Of a stretch of DNA of 64,000 bases, positions 7,787 through 17,296 are shown piece by piece. A model generated the notes under the pieces. That model searched no databases, was not told the DNA's origin, and saw only the letters and a list, made by a program, of their open reading frames with translations. This DNA comes from Geovibrio ferrireducens. Lineage in GTDB: Bacteria; Chrysiogenota; Deferribacteres; Deferribacterales; Geovibrionaceae. Every line of letters begins with the position of its first letter. Position 1 is the first letter of the stretch. A program made the translations under genes and the position numbers. The stretch lies in NCBI RefSeq assembly GCF_026226615.1, contig NZ_JAJAPB010000003.1:186001-250000 (forward strand), read 5' to 3'.

Positions 7787-10568
7787 GCTCCAGCGGGAGT
7801 TTCAGCAGGAAGTTACCGCTCTTGGTTTCCAGCTCTCCCATTTCGTTGTAAACCATGCGGATGTTATCACTTTTCAGCGCAACCATCAACCTTATAGCCG
7901 CACCTCTGAAATCATCCGGATATTTTGCCATATAGGTGTTAACCTGATCCATCAGCCTCTGGTTATGGTAATTAAGCAGATAGTACAACATTTTGTAGTA
8001 ATCGAAATACCTGTCCTTATACCCAAGGTTTTCAAGGGCGGAGAAGGATGCCTCGGCGTTCACAAAATCCTCAAGCCAGATGAAATAGTAAAGAGAAGCC
8101 TTGTAGAGCTCCGGGTATCTGAAATCCAGATTGTTCAGTCTTTGCAGATAATAAAGCGCCCTTCTGCTGTCCCCCATGTAAACCTGATAATAGAAAAGCT
8201 CTTTGAGAATCACATTGTCATTCAGGTAGTCATCGCCGTTTACGCCGCTAAGCTGTTTGGTTTTCTTTACCTGCATATAGGCGCGCATAAACTTGTAGAA
8301 CCTGTCTGTTATAAGATCCGGATTCTGAACAGGCTGTTTGTTTTCAAGGAGGGCAAGAAGATCCCTCAGACCTGTTCCCCGGAAAATTTTATCGCTTTTC
8401 AGCGTCTCAAGTCTTTCAAAGCCCTGCCCGCTGAGATATTCCGAAAGTGTCAGAAGAGCTCTGAGGAAGCCGTCATCCGGTTTTTTCTTGCCCAGATCGT
8501 TTATTACGCTGCTGTAGTCACCTACCCCCATATCAGCCAGATATTTTGTATAGTAGATGATATTAGGCACTTTTTCTCTGTCGTCCTTAACATCCTCAGC
8601 CCTGTCCCGCACAAGGTTGTATTCCTGGTAGGCTCCGTTTTCGTCCCCTTTGAGCTTGAGGCATACCGCTTTCGCCAGATACGCAGGAAAGTTGTACCTG
8701 TTCTGGATTACGGAGTTGTCAAAGAATTTCTCAGCCAGATCAGCCCTGCCCATGGCGAGGTTCACAAGCCCCATGTTGTAAAGGGTGTAAGGGTTATTGC
8801 CCAGAAGGGTGTTAGCCTGCGTGAATTCCCGCAGGGCATCCTGATAAGCATAGGCAAGGAAAAGCGTGACCCCTTTGTTGTTGTGGGCTATGCCTTCGGA
8901 AAAGCGTACGGATTTCTGGAGCTCTTCAAGGGCAAGTATTCTGTCATTCTGCTGGAGCAGCTTATAGCCGAGAGCGACAAAGTTCAGCATCTCATCAGGC
9001 TCTATCAGGAGCGGGTAAAGAACGGTGGAGAGTATGTCCTCAAAATCGCCGTTAAACCTGTAGGAAAAGTTCATGTCATCAAGCACAGGCTCAAGATGGA
9101 TCGCTATCTCAGGATGCCTGCTTATCCTTAAATCTCTGGTGAGAGCGTCATTAAAATGAACCTTAAGCTCTGTAAGCTTCTTGGTGTTCCAGAGGTTTAC
9201 TGTTTTGTACCAGAAATACTCCGGCTTGAAGTCATCTATGAGATCCGCAACCTTAAGCGCGTCATTGTAGTTGCGGTATTTCATCATTATATATGCACGG
9301 TAAACGTAGTAGTCATTATCCGTTCCGGGCGGAACCAGATCCAGAAGTTTCTGAGCTGGAAGCATGCTCCCTGCGTAGATATGATACATTGCTCCGGCAA
9401 GATTGACATAAGGGGATGCAGGGCGTGAGAAAACCAGTCTGCGGACTTCGTTCCCTTTATTCTCATAAATTAGGGAGTGCTTGGCGTACATATACATCAG
9501 CGCGTCATCATTAACCGCCCTGAAACCTGCCATTATCAGTTCTCCGGCCTGCCTGTACTCGCCGAGAGCCAGAAGAATGTTGTAATCTGTTATGTAGTAT
9601 GCGGTTTCAGAAGGGTATTCGGTCAGAAGCCCGGTCATAACGGCGTGAGCTTCATTGAGCGCACCGCTCTTAAACAGGGCTGTGGCGTATCTGTGCCTGT
9701 AGTCCCTGTCATTGTTCATATCGGTGAGTTTTTTCAGTGCCGCCGCTTCCTCAGTGTAGCTTTTCAGCACATTGTAGTTTCTGGCAAGAAGCTCATAAAC
9801 CTCTTCTGTTTCAGAGAACTTTTCAGCCAAAAGGAGATTGGCCACGGAAGCATGATAATTGCCAGTACGGAAATATGCAGTGGCAAGATTGAAATAGTCG
9901 GTGTAGCTTTTGTACTCCAGACCCTCTATTATTTTGATACCGCTGTCAAACTCGCCTATACTCAGCAGAAAATAGGCATAGTTTGACTTAACGAACCTCG
10001 ATTTTCCGTCTTTTCTGAGAGCTTCCTCATAAAGCACCGTGGCGCGGGCGGTTTCTCCTTTGCGGAGATAGATGTTCGCCATATTAACAAGCAGCTTGCC
10101 GGATGCTCTGTCTTTCAGGAGCTCTGCCATGTAAAGCTCCGCTTCATCAAGTTTTCCGGTCTGGAGAAGTACCACAGCAAGGTTTATATAACCTTCGCTG
10201 AACTTGGGGTCCTCCTCAACTGACTTGCGGAAATATTCCTCACTTTTATCAATATCGCCAAGCAGATAGTAACTTACACCCATATTATAGAACGCAACGG
10301 AACGGTTCATCTTAAGGCCTTCCTCATACTTGGCTATGGCCTGTTCGAAGTTCCCCTGCAAAAAGAGATTGTTCCCTTCCTCTATACCCTTATCCTGCTC
10401 GGCTATGGCAACGCCGGAGATAGGCTGACCGTCTGTGAAGTTATCTTCAATCAGCTTTATCCTCTCCTCCTCGGAGCAGGAAACAAGAGCAAGAACAAGG
10501 AAAAGAAAAAATCCCGCAAGATACGGACTGTAAAGCTTCAGCACTGCTCTGGCTGCACTTATATTCAT
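7767..10568 (-). CDS. large TPR-repeat lipoprotein
   Basis: About 933 residues from ATG 10568; a TTG nine bases further upstream is also possible. A hydrophobic stretch ends in a lipobox LVSC, so it is probably an outer- or inner-membrane lipoprotein. The rest is tetratricopeptide repeats. They are canonical in the first 200 residues (AIAKYEEGLKMNRSVAFYNMGVSYYLLGD; the next unit starts KSEEYFRKSVEEDPKFSEGYI) and reappear around 550-640 (YNMGLVNLAMGRADLAEKFF). Such proteins serve as assembly scaffolds; no partner is evident. It shares an overlap with the downstream membrane protein gene. Confidence 0.85.
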   Translation of the reverse strand: MNISAARAVLKLYSPYLAGFFLFLVLALVSCSEEERIKLIEDNFTDGQPISGVAIAEQDKGIEEGNNLFLQGNFEQAIAKYEEGLKMNRSVAFYNMGVSYYLLGDIDKSEEYFRKSVEEDPKFSEGYINLAVVLLQTGKLDEAELYMAELLKDRASGKLLVNMANIYLRKGETARATVLYEEALRKDGKSRFVKSNYAYFLLSIGEFDSGIKIIEGLEYKSYTDYFNLATAYFRTGNYHASVANLLLAEKFSETEEVYELLARNYNVLKSYTEEAAALKKLTDMNNDRDYRHRYATALFKSGALNEAHAVMTGLLTEYPSETAYYITDYNILLALGEYRQAGELIMAGFRAVNDDALMYMYAKHSLIYENKGNEVRRLVFSRPASPYVNLAGAMYHIYAGSMLPAQKLLDLVPPGTDNDYYVYRAYIMMKYRNYNDALKVADLIDDFKPEYFWYKTVNLWNTKKLTELKVHFNDALTRDLRISRHPEIAIHLEPVLDDMNFSYRFNGDFEDILSTVLYPLLIEPDEMLNFVALGYKLLQQNDRILALEELQKSVRFSEGIAHNNKGVTLFLAYAYQDALREFTQANTLLGNNPYTLYNMGLVNLAMGRADLAEKFFDNSVIQNRYNFPAYLAKAVCLKLKGDENGAYQEYNLVRDRAEDVKDDREKVPNIIYYTKYLADMGVGDYSSVINDLGKKKPDDGFLRALLTLSEYLSGQGFERLETLKSDKIFRGTGLRDLLALLENKQPVQNPDLITDRFYKFMRAYMQVKKTKQLSGVNGDDYLNDNVILKELFYYQVYMGDSRRALYYLQRLNNLDFRYPELYKASLYYFIWLEDFVNAEASFSALENLGYKDRYFDYYKMLYYLLNYHNQRLMDQVNTYMAKYPDDFRGAAIRLMVALKSDNIRMVYNEMGELETKSGNFLLKLPLELEIDGL

Positions 10569-10919
10569 TTCCTTCAATCGTACTGCGCATAAACAAACTT
10601 ATGGCGCTGTCATTAAAATCGTCCGCTTTTTTTAAATATTAATTATTTTTTGGAAAATCAGATTTTTCATAACCTGATCCGCTTTTTTATTTTATGCAAG
10701 AACAAAATCAGAGCTGGCAGCCCTTTTTTTATTTTTTTGACAGATTTTCAGGAACAAACAAAACTGGGGAAACATGGAGAAAAAACAAAAAGGCAGAAGC
10801 AAGCGTCGCTTCTGCCTTTTAAACGGCCGCCGATTTGATCAATCAGCGGCATGTAACTAATATATGCTCATTACGGAAAAAATCAATAGATATTGAACAC
10901 GCTGATATTACGGACAAAA
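10569..10919. other. intergenic region between TPR gene and rnhA
   Basis: About 350 bases with no gene I can support. It is very AT-rich around 10620-10740, as expected for the promoter region of the minus-strand TPR gene. It holds the strong rho-independent terminator of the rnhA operon at 10788-10820. A 62-codon frame on the plus strand has no ribosome site and reads through the terminator, so it is not called. Confidence 0.6.
10788..10820 (-). terminator. rho-independent terminator of the rnhA operon
   Basis: A 13-base perfect stem AAAAGGCAGAAGC pairs with its complement across a 7-base loop. Because the stem begins with A's and ends with T's it can work in both directions. On the minus strand it follows the rnhA stop by about 100 bases. 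Confidence 0.85.
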
Positions 10920-11324
10920 TTACGCCATGACCTTATTATCTATGGCCTTGTTTGCGAGTTTGTCCGCCAGCTTATTCTGCTCTCTTGGTACATGGTTAAA
11001 AGAAAACTTTGTTCCTTCAATGGTTTTAATAAGTTCCAGACGTATCTGCGCAAGGGTTTCGTTCTTCACCTTGTACTCGCCTTTCATCTGCTTAACAATC
11101 AGCTCGGAATCCAGATAAAAATTTACTGCAGCAGGGTTCCTGAGTTTTGCTTTACGGGCAGCTTCGAGAACAGCCCTGTACTCGGCCACATTGTTTGTTG
11201 CATGGCCTATATAAAGGCAGCCCTCTTCGAGGAGTTCACCCTCTCCGCTCAGAATAACAAACCCGCAGCCCGCCTCGCCGGGGTTTCCCCTTGAGGCTCC
11301 GTCGGAAAAAACTTTAAGTATCAT
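10920..11324 (-). CDS. rnhA: ribonuclease HI family protein
   Basis: 134-residue RNase H-fold protein that would cleave RNA in RNA-DNA hybrids. The catalytic acidic set is visible: FSDGASRGNPG (Asp near residue 7), NVAEYRAVLEA (Glu), FYLDSELIVKQM (Asp) and NKLADKLAN (last Asp). The absence of a basic handle and the short length fit the archaeal/Bacillus YpdQ/RnhA-like subgroup better than the E. coli type. It begins three bases after the zinc-ribbon gene stop, in the nif3-zinc ribbon-rnhA operon. Confidence 0.85.
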   Translation of the reverse strand: MILKVFSDGASRGNPGEAGCGFVILSGEGELLEEGCLYIGHATNNVAEYRAVLEAARKAKLRNPAAVNFYLDSELIVKQMKGEYKVKNETLAQIRLELIKTIEGTKFSFNHVPREQNKLADKLANKAIDNKVMA

Positions 11325-11327
11325 TGA

Positions 11328-12038
11328 TTAGTCATCATTAAGCGCATAGAGGAAACGCTGGCAGTTGGGGCACTGGTGGAGAGCCTTTCCTTTTTTAACT
11401 TCAACATAAAGCTGGGGCGGAACTTTGATATAGCATCCTGTGCAGGTTTCTTCGTTGACTCTGACTATGGCGAGGTTGTTTCTGGCGTGTCTTACTCTTT
11501 CGTATTTGGATATGATGGATTTTTTTACTACTGCCTGTGCTTCTTCCCTTTTGGTTTTAAGTCCGGCGAGTTCGGTGTTTGCTTCTGAATCTTCTTCCTG
11601 TTTCTGAGCTTCTTTTTCGTCAAGGCTTGCCTTGAGTTCGCTCTCTTTGGCGTCAAGCTCCTCAACCCTTTTCTGTGAGGCGTTTACACTGTCCTGAAGC
11701 TCAAGGATTTTGTACTCCCCTTCGTTAACGTTCTTTTTGAGAACATCAAGCTCTTTAAGGACAGCTTCATACTCCTTATTGTTTTTAACATTAGGAAGTT
11801 TTGACTGCGCTTTGTCCAGCAGCGCCTTGTTCTCTGCGCATTCTCTGGTGAGCTTAGAAAGAATCGCCGTGTCCGCCGCATGCTTCGTTTTCACTGTTTC
11901 GCACTCGGTCTTAACGGATTCAAACTCGTTCCTCACATCTTTAAGAAAGCCCGGAACCTGAGAAACTTTTGTTTCCAGTTCGGCAATTCTGTTGTCCAGC
12001 TTCTGCAGTTCAATAAGCTGTTCCACTTCTGGGAGCAT
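11328..12038 (-). CDS. C4-type zinc-ribbon coiled-coil protein (DUF164/CdsZ-like)
   Basis: 236 residues. Residues about 10-175 are heptad-rich coiled coil with long Glu/Lys runs. The C terminus carries a zinc ribbon, CTGCYIKVPPQ then CPNCQRFLY near residues 198-230. This arrangement is the DUF164 (zf-RING_7) family, found widely in bacteria and often beside Nif3-family genes, as here. It is probably a nucleic-acid or ribosome-associated factor; the role in this organism is inferred only from family. It lies 3 bases from both neighbours in the operon. Confidence 0.85.
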   Translation of the reverse strand: MLPEVEQLIELQKLDNRIAELETKVSQVPGFLKDVRNEFESVKTECETVKTKHAADTAILSKLTRECAENKALLDKAQSKLPNVKNNKEYEAVLKELDVLKKNVNEGEYKILELQDSVNASQKRVEELDAKESELKASLDEKEAQKQEEDSEANTELAGLKTKREEAQAVVKKSIISKYERVRHARNNLAIVRVNEETCTGCYIKVPPQLYVEVKKGKALHQCPNCQRFLYALNDD

Positions 12039-12041
12039 TGA

Positions 12042-13142
12042 TCACCTCATATGTTTTATTGGAGAACTCTCATCAATAATGATTGTTTCTATGTTTAACT
12101 CTTTGCTTATTCTTTCAGCCAGATGCTCCATGTAGCATTTCTCTGTTTCAAAATGCCCCGCATCCACAATACACACACCGGCCTCGTAAGCGTCCAGCGC
12201 GTCATGGTGCTTCATATCCCCGGTGAGGAGCAGCTTAACGCCGCTCTGCTTCCACATGGAAGCGCCGCTGCCTGTTATTATTCCGAAACCGCTGAACTTC
12301 GTATCAAGGGGAAAGCCGTTGTAGCGCACGCTTTCGCAGCCGAGTTTTGTTTTTACTGTTTCGAGAAACTCCGCCAGAGTAAATTCTCTTCCGAAACCGC
12401 AGCGTCTGCCGAGGGAGAACTCAGTGCCTATCTCCATCTTGTAGACATCATAGGCCACTTCCTCATAAGGGTGAGCCTTTATGACCTCCTCAATGAGACG
12501 GTTGAGATTAGGCGCAGTCACCACCGTTTCTATGCGGTACTCCTCCACCCTTTCAAGCTCGTCCTTTTTGCCTATGAACGGGTTTGCGCCTTCCATGGGG
12601 AGGAATGTTCCTGTGCCTTCTATATTGAATGTAACTTTTGAGTAATTGCCTATGACCCCGGCTCCCGCTCTGTCTATAGCGTCACGCACTGCTTCCTCAT
12701 GCCCTTTGGGAACGAAAACCGCAAACTTGTACCAGTTTTCCTTCCCCTCTTTCACGAGGCCGCCCTTTACGGATGCGCCGAGTTTTTCTGCCAGATAATC
12801 GTTTAAGCTGAAGTCCGCAAGGTCTGCGGATGTGTGGTATGAAATGATGCTGAGGTTTGCCTGAACGGCTTTTATGATTTTGCGTCCCAGTGCGTTTGCG
12901 GGATTTATGCTTTTGAGCTTGTCAAAAAAAAGGGGGTGATGAGTAATAAGTAACTCACACCCCGCATCAATTGCTTTGCTTATCGCCCCTTCACTGGGAT
13001 CCAGTGCCAGAGCTGCCTTTCGGGTTTCAGCATCCGGACTGAGGCAGATTTGCAGTCCAGAGTTGTCCCAAGTGTACTGTCTGGACTGACACACTGCATG
13101 TTTTTCAAGAAAAGCGATTACGTTTTTTATGCTGCTGCTCAT
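12042..13142 (-). CDS. Nif3-like dinuclear metal centre hexameric protein (YqfO/YbgI family)
   Basis: 366 residues from ATG 13142. Metal-binding signatures of the Nif3 fold are present: the LLITHHPLFFDKL motif in the N-terminal half and DAGHFETEK near the C terminus. A PII-like domain of about 110 residues (KFAVFVPKGHEEAVRDAI) is inserted in the middle, which marks the long YqfO form. The biochemical role of the family is unsettled. A start further upstream would begin inside the tRNA gene and is rejected. No strong ribosome site is seen. First protein gene of the operon with the zinc-ribbon and rnhA genes. Confidence 0.88.
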   Translation of the reverse strand: MSSSIKNVIAFLEKHAVCQSRQYTWDNSGLQICLSPDAETRKAALALDPSEGAISKAIDAGCELLITHHPLFFDKLKSINPANALGRKIIKAVQANLSIISYHTSADLADFSLNDYLAEKLGASVKGGLVKEGKENWYKFAVFVPKGHEEAVRDAIDRAGAGVIGNYSKVTFNIEGTGTFLPMEGANPFIGKKDELERVEEYRIETVVTAPNLNRLIEEVIKAHPYEEVAYDVYKMEIGTEFSLGRRCGFGREFTLAEFLETVKTKLGCESVRYNGFPLDTKFSGFGIITGSGASMWKQSGVKLLLTGDMKHHDALDAYEAGVCIVDAGHFETEKCYMEHLAERISKELNIETIIIDESSPIKHMR

Positions 13143-13161
13143 AATTTTATTTAGAAAAAAA

Positions 13162-13235
13162 TGGGCCAACTAGGAATCGAACCTAGGACCTCCCGGTTAT
13201 GAGCCGGAGGCTCTAGCCAACTGAGCTATTGGCCC
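13162..13235 (-). tRNA. tRNA with CAU anticodon (elongator Met, or Ile2)
   Basis: 74 nt cloverleaf: acceptor GGGCCAA/TTGGCCC, D stem GCTC/GAGC, anticodon stem TCCGG/CCGGG around CTCATAA, variable AGGTC, T stem CTAGG/CCTAG with TTCGATT, discriminator A. No CCA is encoded; a T-run follows. It is not the initiator: the first pair is G-C, and the anticodon stem is not GGG/CCC. Whether C34 becomes lysidine (Ile2) cannot be told by eye; the GGGCC acceptor resembles isoleucine tRNAs. Confidence 0.93.
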
Positions 13236-13261
13236 TTTATCCCGTTAAAAACGAGAAGGTT

Positions 13262-13290
13262 GTTTTACTTAAATATTAAAGCTTTGTCAA
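13262..13290 (-). promoter_or_regulatory. sigma-70 promoter for tRNA-CAU and the nif3 operon
   Basis: On the minus strand a perfect TTGACA (13285-13290) is separated by 17 bases from TAAAAC (13262-13267), about 27 bases before the tRNA 5' end. It lies immediately after the rpoD stop, so the tRNA need not depend on rpoD transcription. Confidence 0.5.
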
Positions 13291-13293
13291 GAG

Positions 13294-15234
13294 CTATTCT
13301 ACAAAAGTTTTAAGAATTCTGCTTCTGGTGGGGTGACGCAGTTTTCTTAAGGCTTTAGCCTCAATCTGCCTGATACGTTCACGGGTTACACTGAACTGTT
13401 TGCCCACTTCCTCAAGGGTATGATCGGACTCGCAGTCAATTCCGAAACGCAGCTTGAGAACGTTTGCCTCGCGCTGTGACAGGGTGTTGAGTATCTGCTT
13501 GGTATGTTCGCGCAGCTTGAGGTACATAACCTCGTCTGCGGGGTTTGTGGCGCTCTTGTCTTCTATGAAGTCGCCAAGGCTGCTGTCCTCGTCCTCGCCG
13601 ATGGGCGTTTCAAGGGAAACAGGCTCTTTGGCTATTTTCATAACCTTTTTGATTTTCTCCACGGGAATATCCATCTTCTTGGATATTTCCTCCGGGGTGG
13701 GTTCCCTGCCGTAATCCTGCTGGAGCTGGCGGGTTATCTTCATCATTTTGTTTATGGTCTCTATCATATGCACAGGTATGCGTATAGTGCGCGCCTGATC
13801 CGCTATGGCTCTGGTTATTGCCTGACGAATCCACCATGTGGCATAAGTGGAGAACTTGTAGCCGCGTTTATACTCAAACTTTTCAACAGCCTTCATGAGA
13901 CCTATGTTCCCTTCCTGGATAAGGTCAAGGAATTGGAGGCCTCTGTTGGTGTATTTTTTGGCTATGGAGACAACAAGACGCAGGTTCGCCTCTATAAGCT
14001 TGCTTTTCGCGTTTTCTGTTTCCCTTTCACCCTGAAGAAGCCCTTCGTATATCAGTTCAAGCTCCTGCTTGTCGCAGCCGAGTTTCTTGTACTCCTTAAG
14101 AAGGGTATCACGGGCTTTGGCAAACTTTTTAACCACAAGCTCCTTCTCGCTGGCTGATTTGCCGGTATCATCACAGGCTTTCAGTATATCCTCGTCTGTT
14201 ATTTCGAGAGGGTCAGGGGAAGAAGTGATCTTCACAAGCTTGAGCAGTTTGCGGATGTCGCTCTGGGAGTCAATGACTCTGGAGTACATCTCTCTTATGT
14301 CATTTGCAATCTGGCATATTTTGGAGTAGTTCACCTTTATCTCAAGGAGCTTTTCGGTAATCTCATCCACTGTAGCCTGACGCTGCCTGTTCACCTCGAT
14401 CATGTCTTCGACATTGATCGAGCCGTCCTTTATTCTGGCGGCAAGGTTTATATTTTCCCTGAGTTTCAGGGTAATATCCTCAAAAATGCATACAAACTGA
14501 GCGCGCATCTGCGCTTCCCTGTCTTCTGCGGCTTCTGCGGCTGCGGTTTTGGCTTTTTCTATCTCTTCAACAGCCTCTGCCACTGTTTTCTGGGGAGCAG
14601 CTTCCACTTCTTCGGTTTCCGCCTCTTCCTCAGAGCCTTCAAAGCTGTCTTCCTCTTCCGCCTCGTTCTCAGCATCGGCTTCGTGTTCGGTGTCTTCAAA
14701 ATCCATTTCGCCGGACTCGAAATCAAGCTCGTCATCCACATCCACTATATCTTTCAGCCTCATGGAGCCGTCGTTTATCGCTTCGGATATTTCCATAATC
14801 TTTTTGGCAGTGGTGGGGAAAAGCAGAACGCTTCTGATCACTTTGCTTTGTCCGTCCTCGATTTCTCTGGCGACCTGAATCTCCTCTTCCCTGTTAAGAA
14901 GCGGAATATTGCCCATCTCCTTAAGGTAAAGACGCACGGGGTCATCCGTGCTCATGGAATCCTCAACGCCTGATTTCAGAGCGGAAAGAACCTCATCATC
15001 CTCATCGACCTCGTCATCTTCATCATCTGCGGAAAGAAGGCTGCTGTTCTTGGATTTAGAATCTATAACATCGATCTTGAGCTGCGCCAGAAGCATGAGT
15101 ATTTCATCAATGAACTCTGCCGAACTCATCTCTTCCGGCAGGATGTCGTTTATCTCGTCAAAAGTGAGAAATCCCTTCTCTTTCCCCAGTGCGATAATCT
15201 GTTTAACTTCCGGGGTCTTAATCTTTTTCGACAT
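13294..15234 (-). CDS. rpoD: RNA polymerase primary sigma factor (sigma-70)
   Basis: 646 residues, full-length group 1 sigma. Region 1.1 occupies about residues 1-80 and region 1.2 begins at [11 protein letters not shown] near 97. A very acidic non-conserved insert (Glu/Asp runs, about 170-215) follows. Region 2 starts at [19 protein letters not shown] (about 415) and includes the promoter-melting [19 protein letters not shown]. Region 4 near the end has [20 protein letters not shown], the -35 recognition helix. It starts five bases after the dnaG stop, so the two form a macromolecular-synthesis pair. Confidence 0.98.
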   Translation of the reverse strand: MSKKIKTPEVKQIIALGKEKGFLTFDEINDILPEEMSSAEFIDEILMLLAQLKIDVIDSKSKNSSLLSADDEDDEVDEDDEVLSALKSGVEDSMSTDDPVRLYLKEMGNIPLLNREEEIQVAREIEDGQSKVIRSVLLFPTTAKKIMEISEAINDGSMRLKDIVDVDDELDFESGEMDFEDTEHEADAENEAEEEDSFEGSEEEAETEEVEAAPQKTVAEAVEEIEKAKTAAAEAAEDREAQMRAQFVCIFEDITLKLRENINLAARIKDGSINVEDMIEVNRQRQATVDEITEKLLEIKVNYSKICQIANDIREMYSRVIDSQSDIRKLLKLVKITSSPDPLEITDEDILKACDDTGKSASEKELVVKKFAKARDTLLKEYKKLGCDKQELELIYEGLLQGERETENAKSKLIEANLRLVVSIAKKYTNRGLQFLDLIQEGNIGLMKAVEKFEYKRGYKFSTYATWWIRQAITRAIADQARTIRIPVHMIETINKMMKITRQLQQDYGREPTPEEISKKMDIPVEKIKKVMKIAKEPVSLETPIGEDEDSSLGDFIEDKSATNPADEVMYLKLREHTKQILNTLSQREANVLKLRFGIDCESDHTLEEVGKQFSVTRERIRQIEAKALRKLRHPTRSRILKTFVE

Positions 15235-15239
15235 CTACC

Positions 15240-16943
15240 CTAAACCTCCGATTTCTTATCAATAACTTCGTTCCGAACCAGACTGTTCTGCAGGCGGAGA
15301 AGTTCCATCTTCTCCTCAAAAGAAGCTGCCTCGGATATTTTTTTGGTCATGTTTTTCTTGAAAGCAGGCATAGCATTGCTGATGATTTTACCCCTGTTTT
15401 CCATTGCGGAACGGTAATAATCTTCCTGAGACTCTTGCTGGATACGCATTTCGGCAATATCCTCACCCACTTCGGGATCATTGACAAGAATTTCGATACT
15501 ACCACCTTCACTAAAAACTTCAACCAGTTTTTTAAATATTTTCCGCGCCACCGGATCATGGAAATAGGATTCGGCAACGCCTTCGGTAAGCCTCTGCCCC
15601 AAGTCTTCGGGAAGCTGGAACAGACTTGAGAGGAAATGCCTCTCACATATATAATTCAGTCCTGCTGAATTGGTCTTCTTTAAGTTAGTTTTAGCAAGAG
15701 AAAGATCAACGTCTTTTTTCATAATGTCGGGATCAACATCAAAGCGCTTCGCAACAGCTTCAAGGTAATGCGCTTTTCTGTACGGATCCTTTATACGCAT
15801 AAGCTTCTCTTTTATTCTGCCTAAATTCACAAGCTTCCTGTTGAAGTCGGATGACTTAGCCCTCAGCAGGTCAACCGTGTAAAGAAAAAGATCCTTTTTC
15901 GCATCCAGAAGCTTGGCAAAATCCCCCGCTCCCTTCTGGAGCAGGAAGGTGTCGGGATCATCCCCTTTGGGAAGAAAGACGGCGTAAGGGAAGAAGTTGG
16001 ACTCAAGAAAAACATCCAGCGCCTTAAGAGCGGCCTTGAACCCTGCCTCATCTCCGTCAAACAGGAGGACAACTTCCTGCGCATAGCGCTTAAGCTGATC
16101 CACATGCTCCTTGGTCAGCGCTGTTCCCATTGTCGCCACGGAGTTTCCGTAGCCTTTTTCAACCATGCGCATTACATCAAAGTAACCTTCTGTAATTATA
16201 CAGGTTTCCGTTTTTTTTATCTTATCTTTCGCCTTATCAAAGTTGTAGAGAATCTCTCTCTTCCTGAACGCCTCAGTCTCCGGCGAGTTCATGTATTTCG
16301 GCATGGAACCGTCCATAGACCTGCCTGAGAAACCCACTACCTTGCCGGTTATGCTCCTGATGGGAAAGGAAAGCCTGTTGAAAAAGCGCATCCGCACGCC
16401 GAACTGCCCTTCCACAAACAAACCGGAAGCCAGAAGAACATCCTTGCCGTATTTTTTGAGATAAGGCTCAGTCTCAAGCCGGAGAGGAAAATAGCCCAGA
16501 CCGAACTCATCCACTATTTCATCAGGAAACTTGCGTGAGGCGATGTATTCCCTTGCTTCTTTACCTTCCGCTGAAAGCAGCCTGCGCTTTGTTTCCAGCA
16601 GGATGTCCTCATGCAGGCCTATGATCCCGCTGCGTTTGGAATCCTCCTTACCGAGTGTAACGTTTATTCCGTAACGCTCGGCAAGAAACATAACAGCATC
16701 CGTGAAGCTTAAACTGTGAAAGCGGGAAACAAAGGTTATGGCGTTCCCCCCTGCTCCGCAACCGAAGCAGTAAAACAGGTTTTTCTCAGGATTAACGTTG
16801 AACGAAGGGGTCTTCTCCCCGTGAAAGGGGCAGAGACCTTTATAGCTGTTTCCGGCTTTTTTAAGCTGAACAACCTCTCCTACAATGTCGACAATGTCCG
16901 CTGAACTCAGAACCTCTTCGACGACTGTATCGGGAATTTTCAT
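15240..16943 (-). CDS. dnaG: DNA primase
   Basis: 567 residues. The N-terminal CHC2 zinc finger CPFHGEKTPSF ... CFGCG spans about residues 38-64. The catalytic core contains VGFSGRSM, and the TOPRIM metal motifs ITEGYFDVM (about 248) and VVLLFDGDEAG (about 287). A helicase-binding C-terminal region follows. It synthesises RNA primers for replication. It is upstream of rpoD; rpsU, the usual first gene of this operon in proteobacteria, is absent. The upstream 350 bases hold repeat copy A rather than a gene. Confidence 0.97.
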   Translation of the reverse strand: MKIPDTVVEEVLSSADIVDIVGEVVQLKKAGNSYKGLCPFHGEKTPSFNVNPEKNLFYCFGCGAGGNAITFVSRFHSLSFTDAVMFLAERYGINVTLGKEDSKRSGIIGLHEDILLETKRRLLSAEGKEAREYIASRKFPDEIVDEFGLGYFPLRLETEPYLKKYGKDVLLASGLFVEGQFGVRMRFFNRLSFPIRSITGKVVGFSGRSMDGSMPKYMNSPETEAFRKREILYNFDKAKDKIKKTETCIITEGYFDVMRMVEKGYGNSVATMGTALTKEHVDQLKRYAQEVVLLFDGDEAGFKAALKALDVFLESNFFPYAVFLPKGDDPDTFLLQKGAGDFAKLLDAKKDLFLYTVDLLRAKSSDFNRKLVNLGRIKEKLMRIKDPYRKAHYLEAVAKRFDVDPDIMKKDVDLSLAKTNLKKTNSAGLNYICERHFLSSLFQLPEDLGQRLTEGVAESYFHDPVARKIFKKLVEVFSEGGSIEILVNDPEVGEDIAEMRIQQESQEDYYRSAMENRGKIISNAMPAFKKNMTKKISEAASFEEKMELLRLQNSLVRNEVIDKKSEV

Positions 16944-16963
16944 ATATAAAAGGAGCTCCTTTA

Positions 16964-17141
16964 TTTAATAACTTAAATCCGTACATCCTGTCGGATTTAA
17001 GTACACGCTCACGCCTTGGTGAACAAGGCTTCGCTGCGCACGGCGCAGTTCCTTCCATGGAACTGTTAAGCAAAGCATTTGCCGTCATTGCGAACGAATG
17101 TGAAGCAATCTCTCATTTTAATAACTCAAATCCGTGCATCC
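16964..17141 (-). repeat. composite palindromic repeat, copy A
   Basis: Minus-strand copy of the three-member family. In plus coordinates the hairpins are: 17087-17109 (ATTGC/GCAAT), 17046-17065 (CAGTTCC/GGAACTG), 17014-17028 (CCTTG/CAAGG), and 16972-17001, a perfect 10-base stem around a loop reading ACAGGATGTA on the minus strand. The linker GCCGTGCGCAGCGAAG lies between the second and third. The element is bounded by a 25-base direct repeat with 2 mismatches (16964-16988 and 17117-17141). The remaining bases up to 17296 hold a TATAAT at 17256-17261 and no gene. Confidence 0.85.
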
Positions 17142-17296
17142 ACTGCCGATGCCTCAGGGAAATACGGCCGCAAAATGAACCTCAGCCATCTAAAACGAAT
17201 CGGGAAAGCAGGAAGAAGTAATTATCGGCAGATGAATGAATATCTTCATACTTTATATAATATAGACAAAGGATCCTATTTCAAATATATTTTAAC

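Noticed and set aside
7965-9131. 388-codon open frame on the plus strand opposite the TPR gene
   Set aside because: It is the antisense shadow of a well-supported TPR lipoprotein; no ribosome site and no recognisable domain.
10650-10838. 62-codon frame in the rnhA-TPR gap
   Set aside because: Reads through the terminator hairpin and lacks a ribosome site.
13143-13169. Longer start for the Nif3-family gene
   Set aside because: It would place the start codon inside the tRNA-CAU gene.
16861-17088. Open frame across repeat copy A (and its match across copy B at 20893-21096)
   Set aside because: The two frames translate alike (SSMEGTAPC / SSMDGTAPC), which first suggested a small protein family. 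The similarity follows from the DNA repeat, the change pattern preserves stems not codons, and no ribosome site exists.
16964-17141. CRISPR-like array
   Set aside because: Only two direct-repeat copies flanking hairpins; no regular spacer unit and no cas genes.
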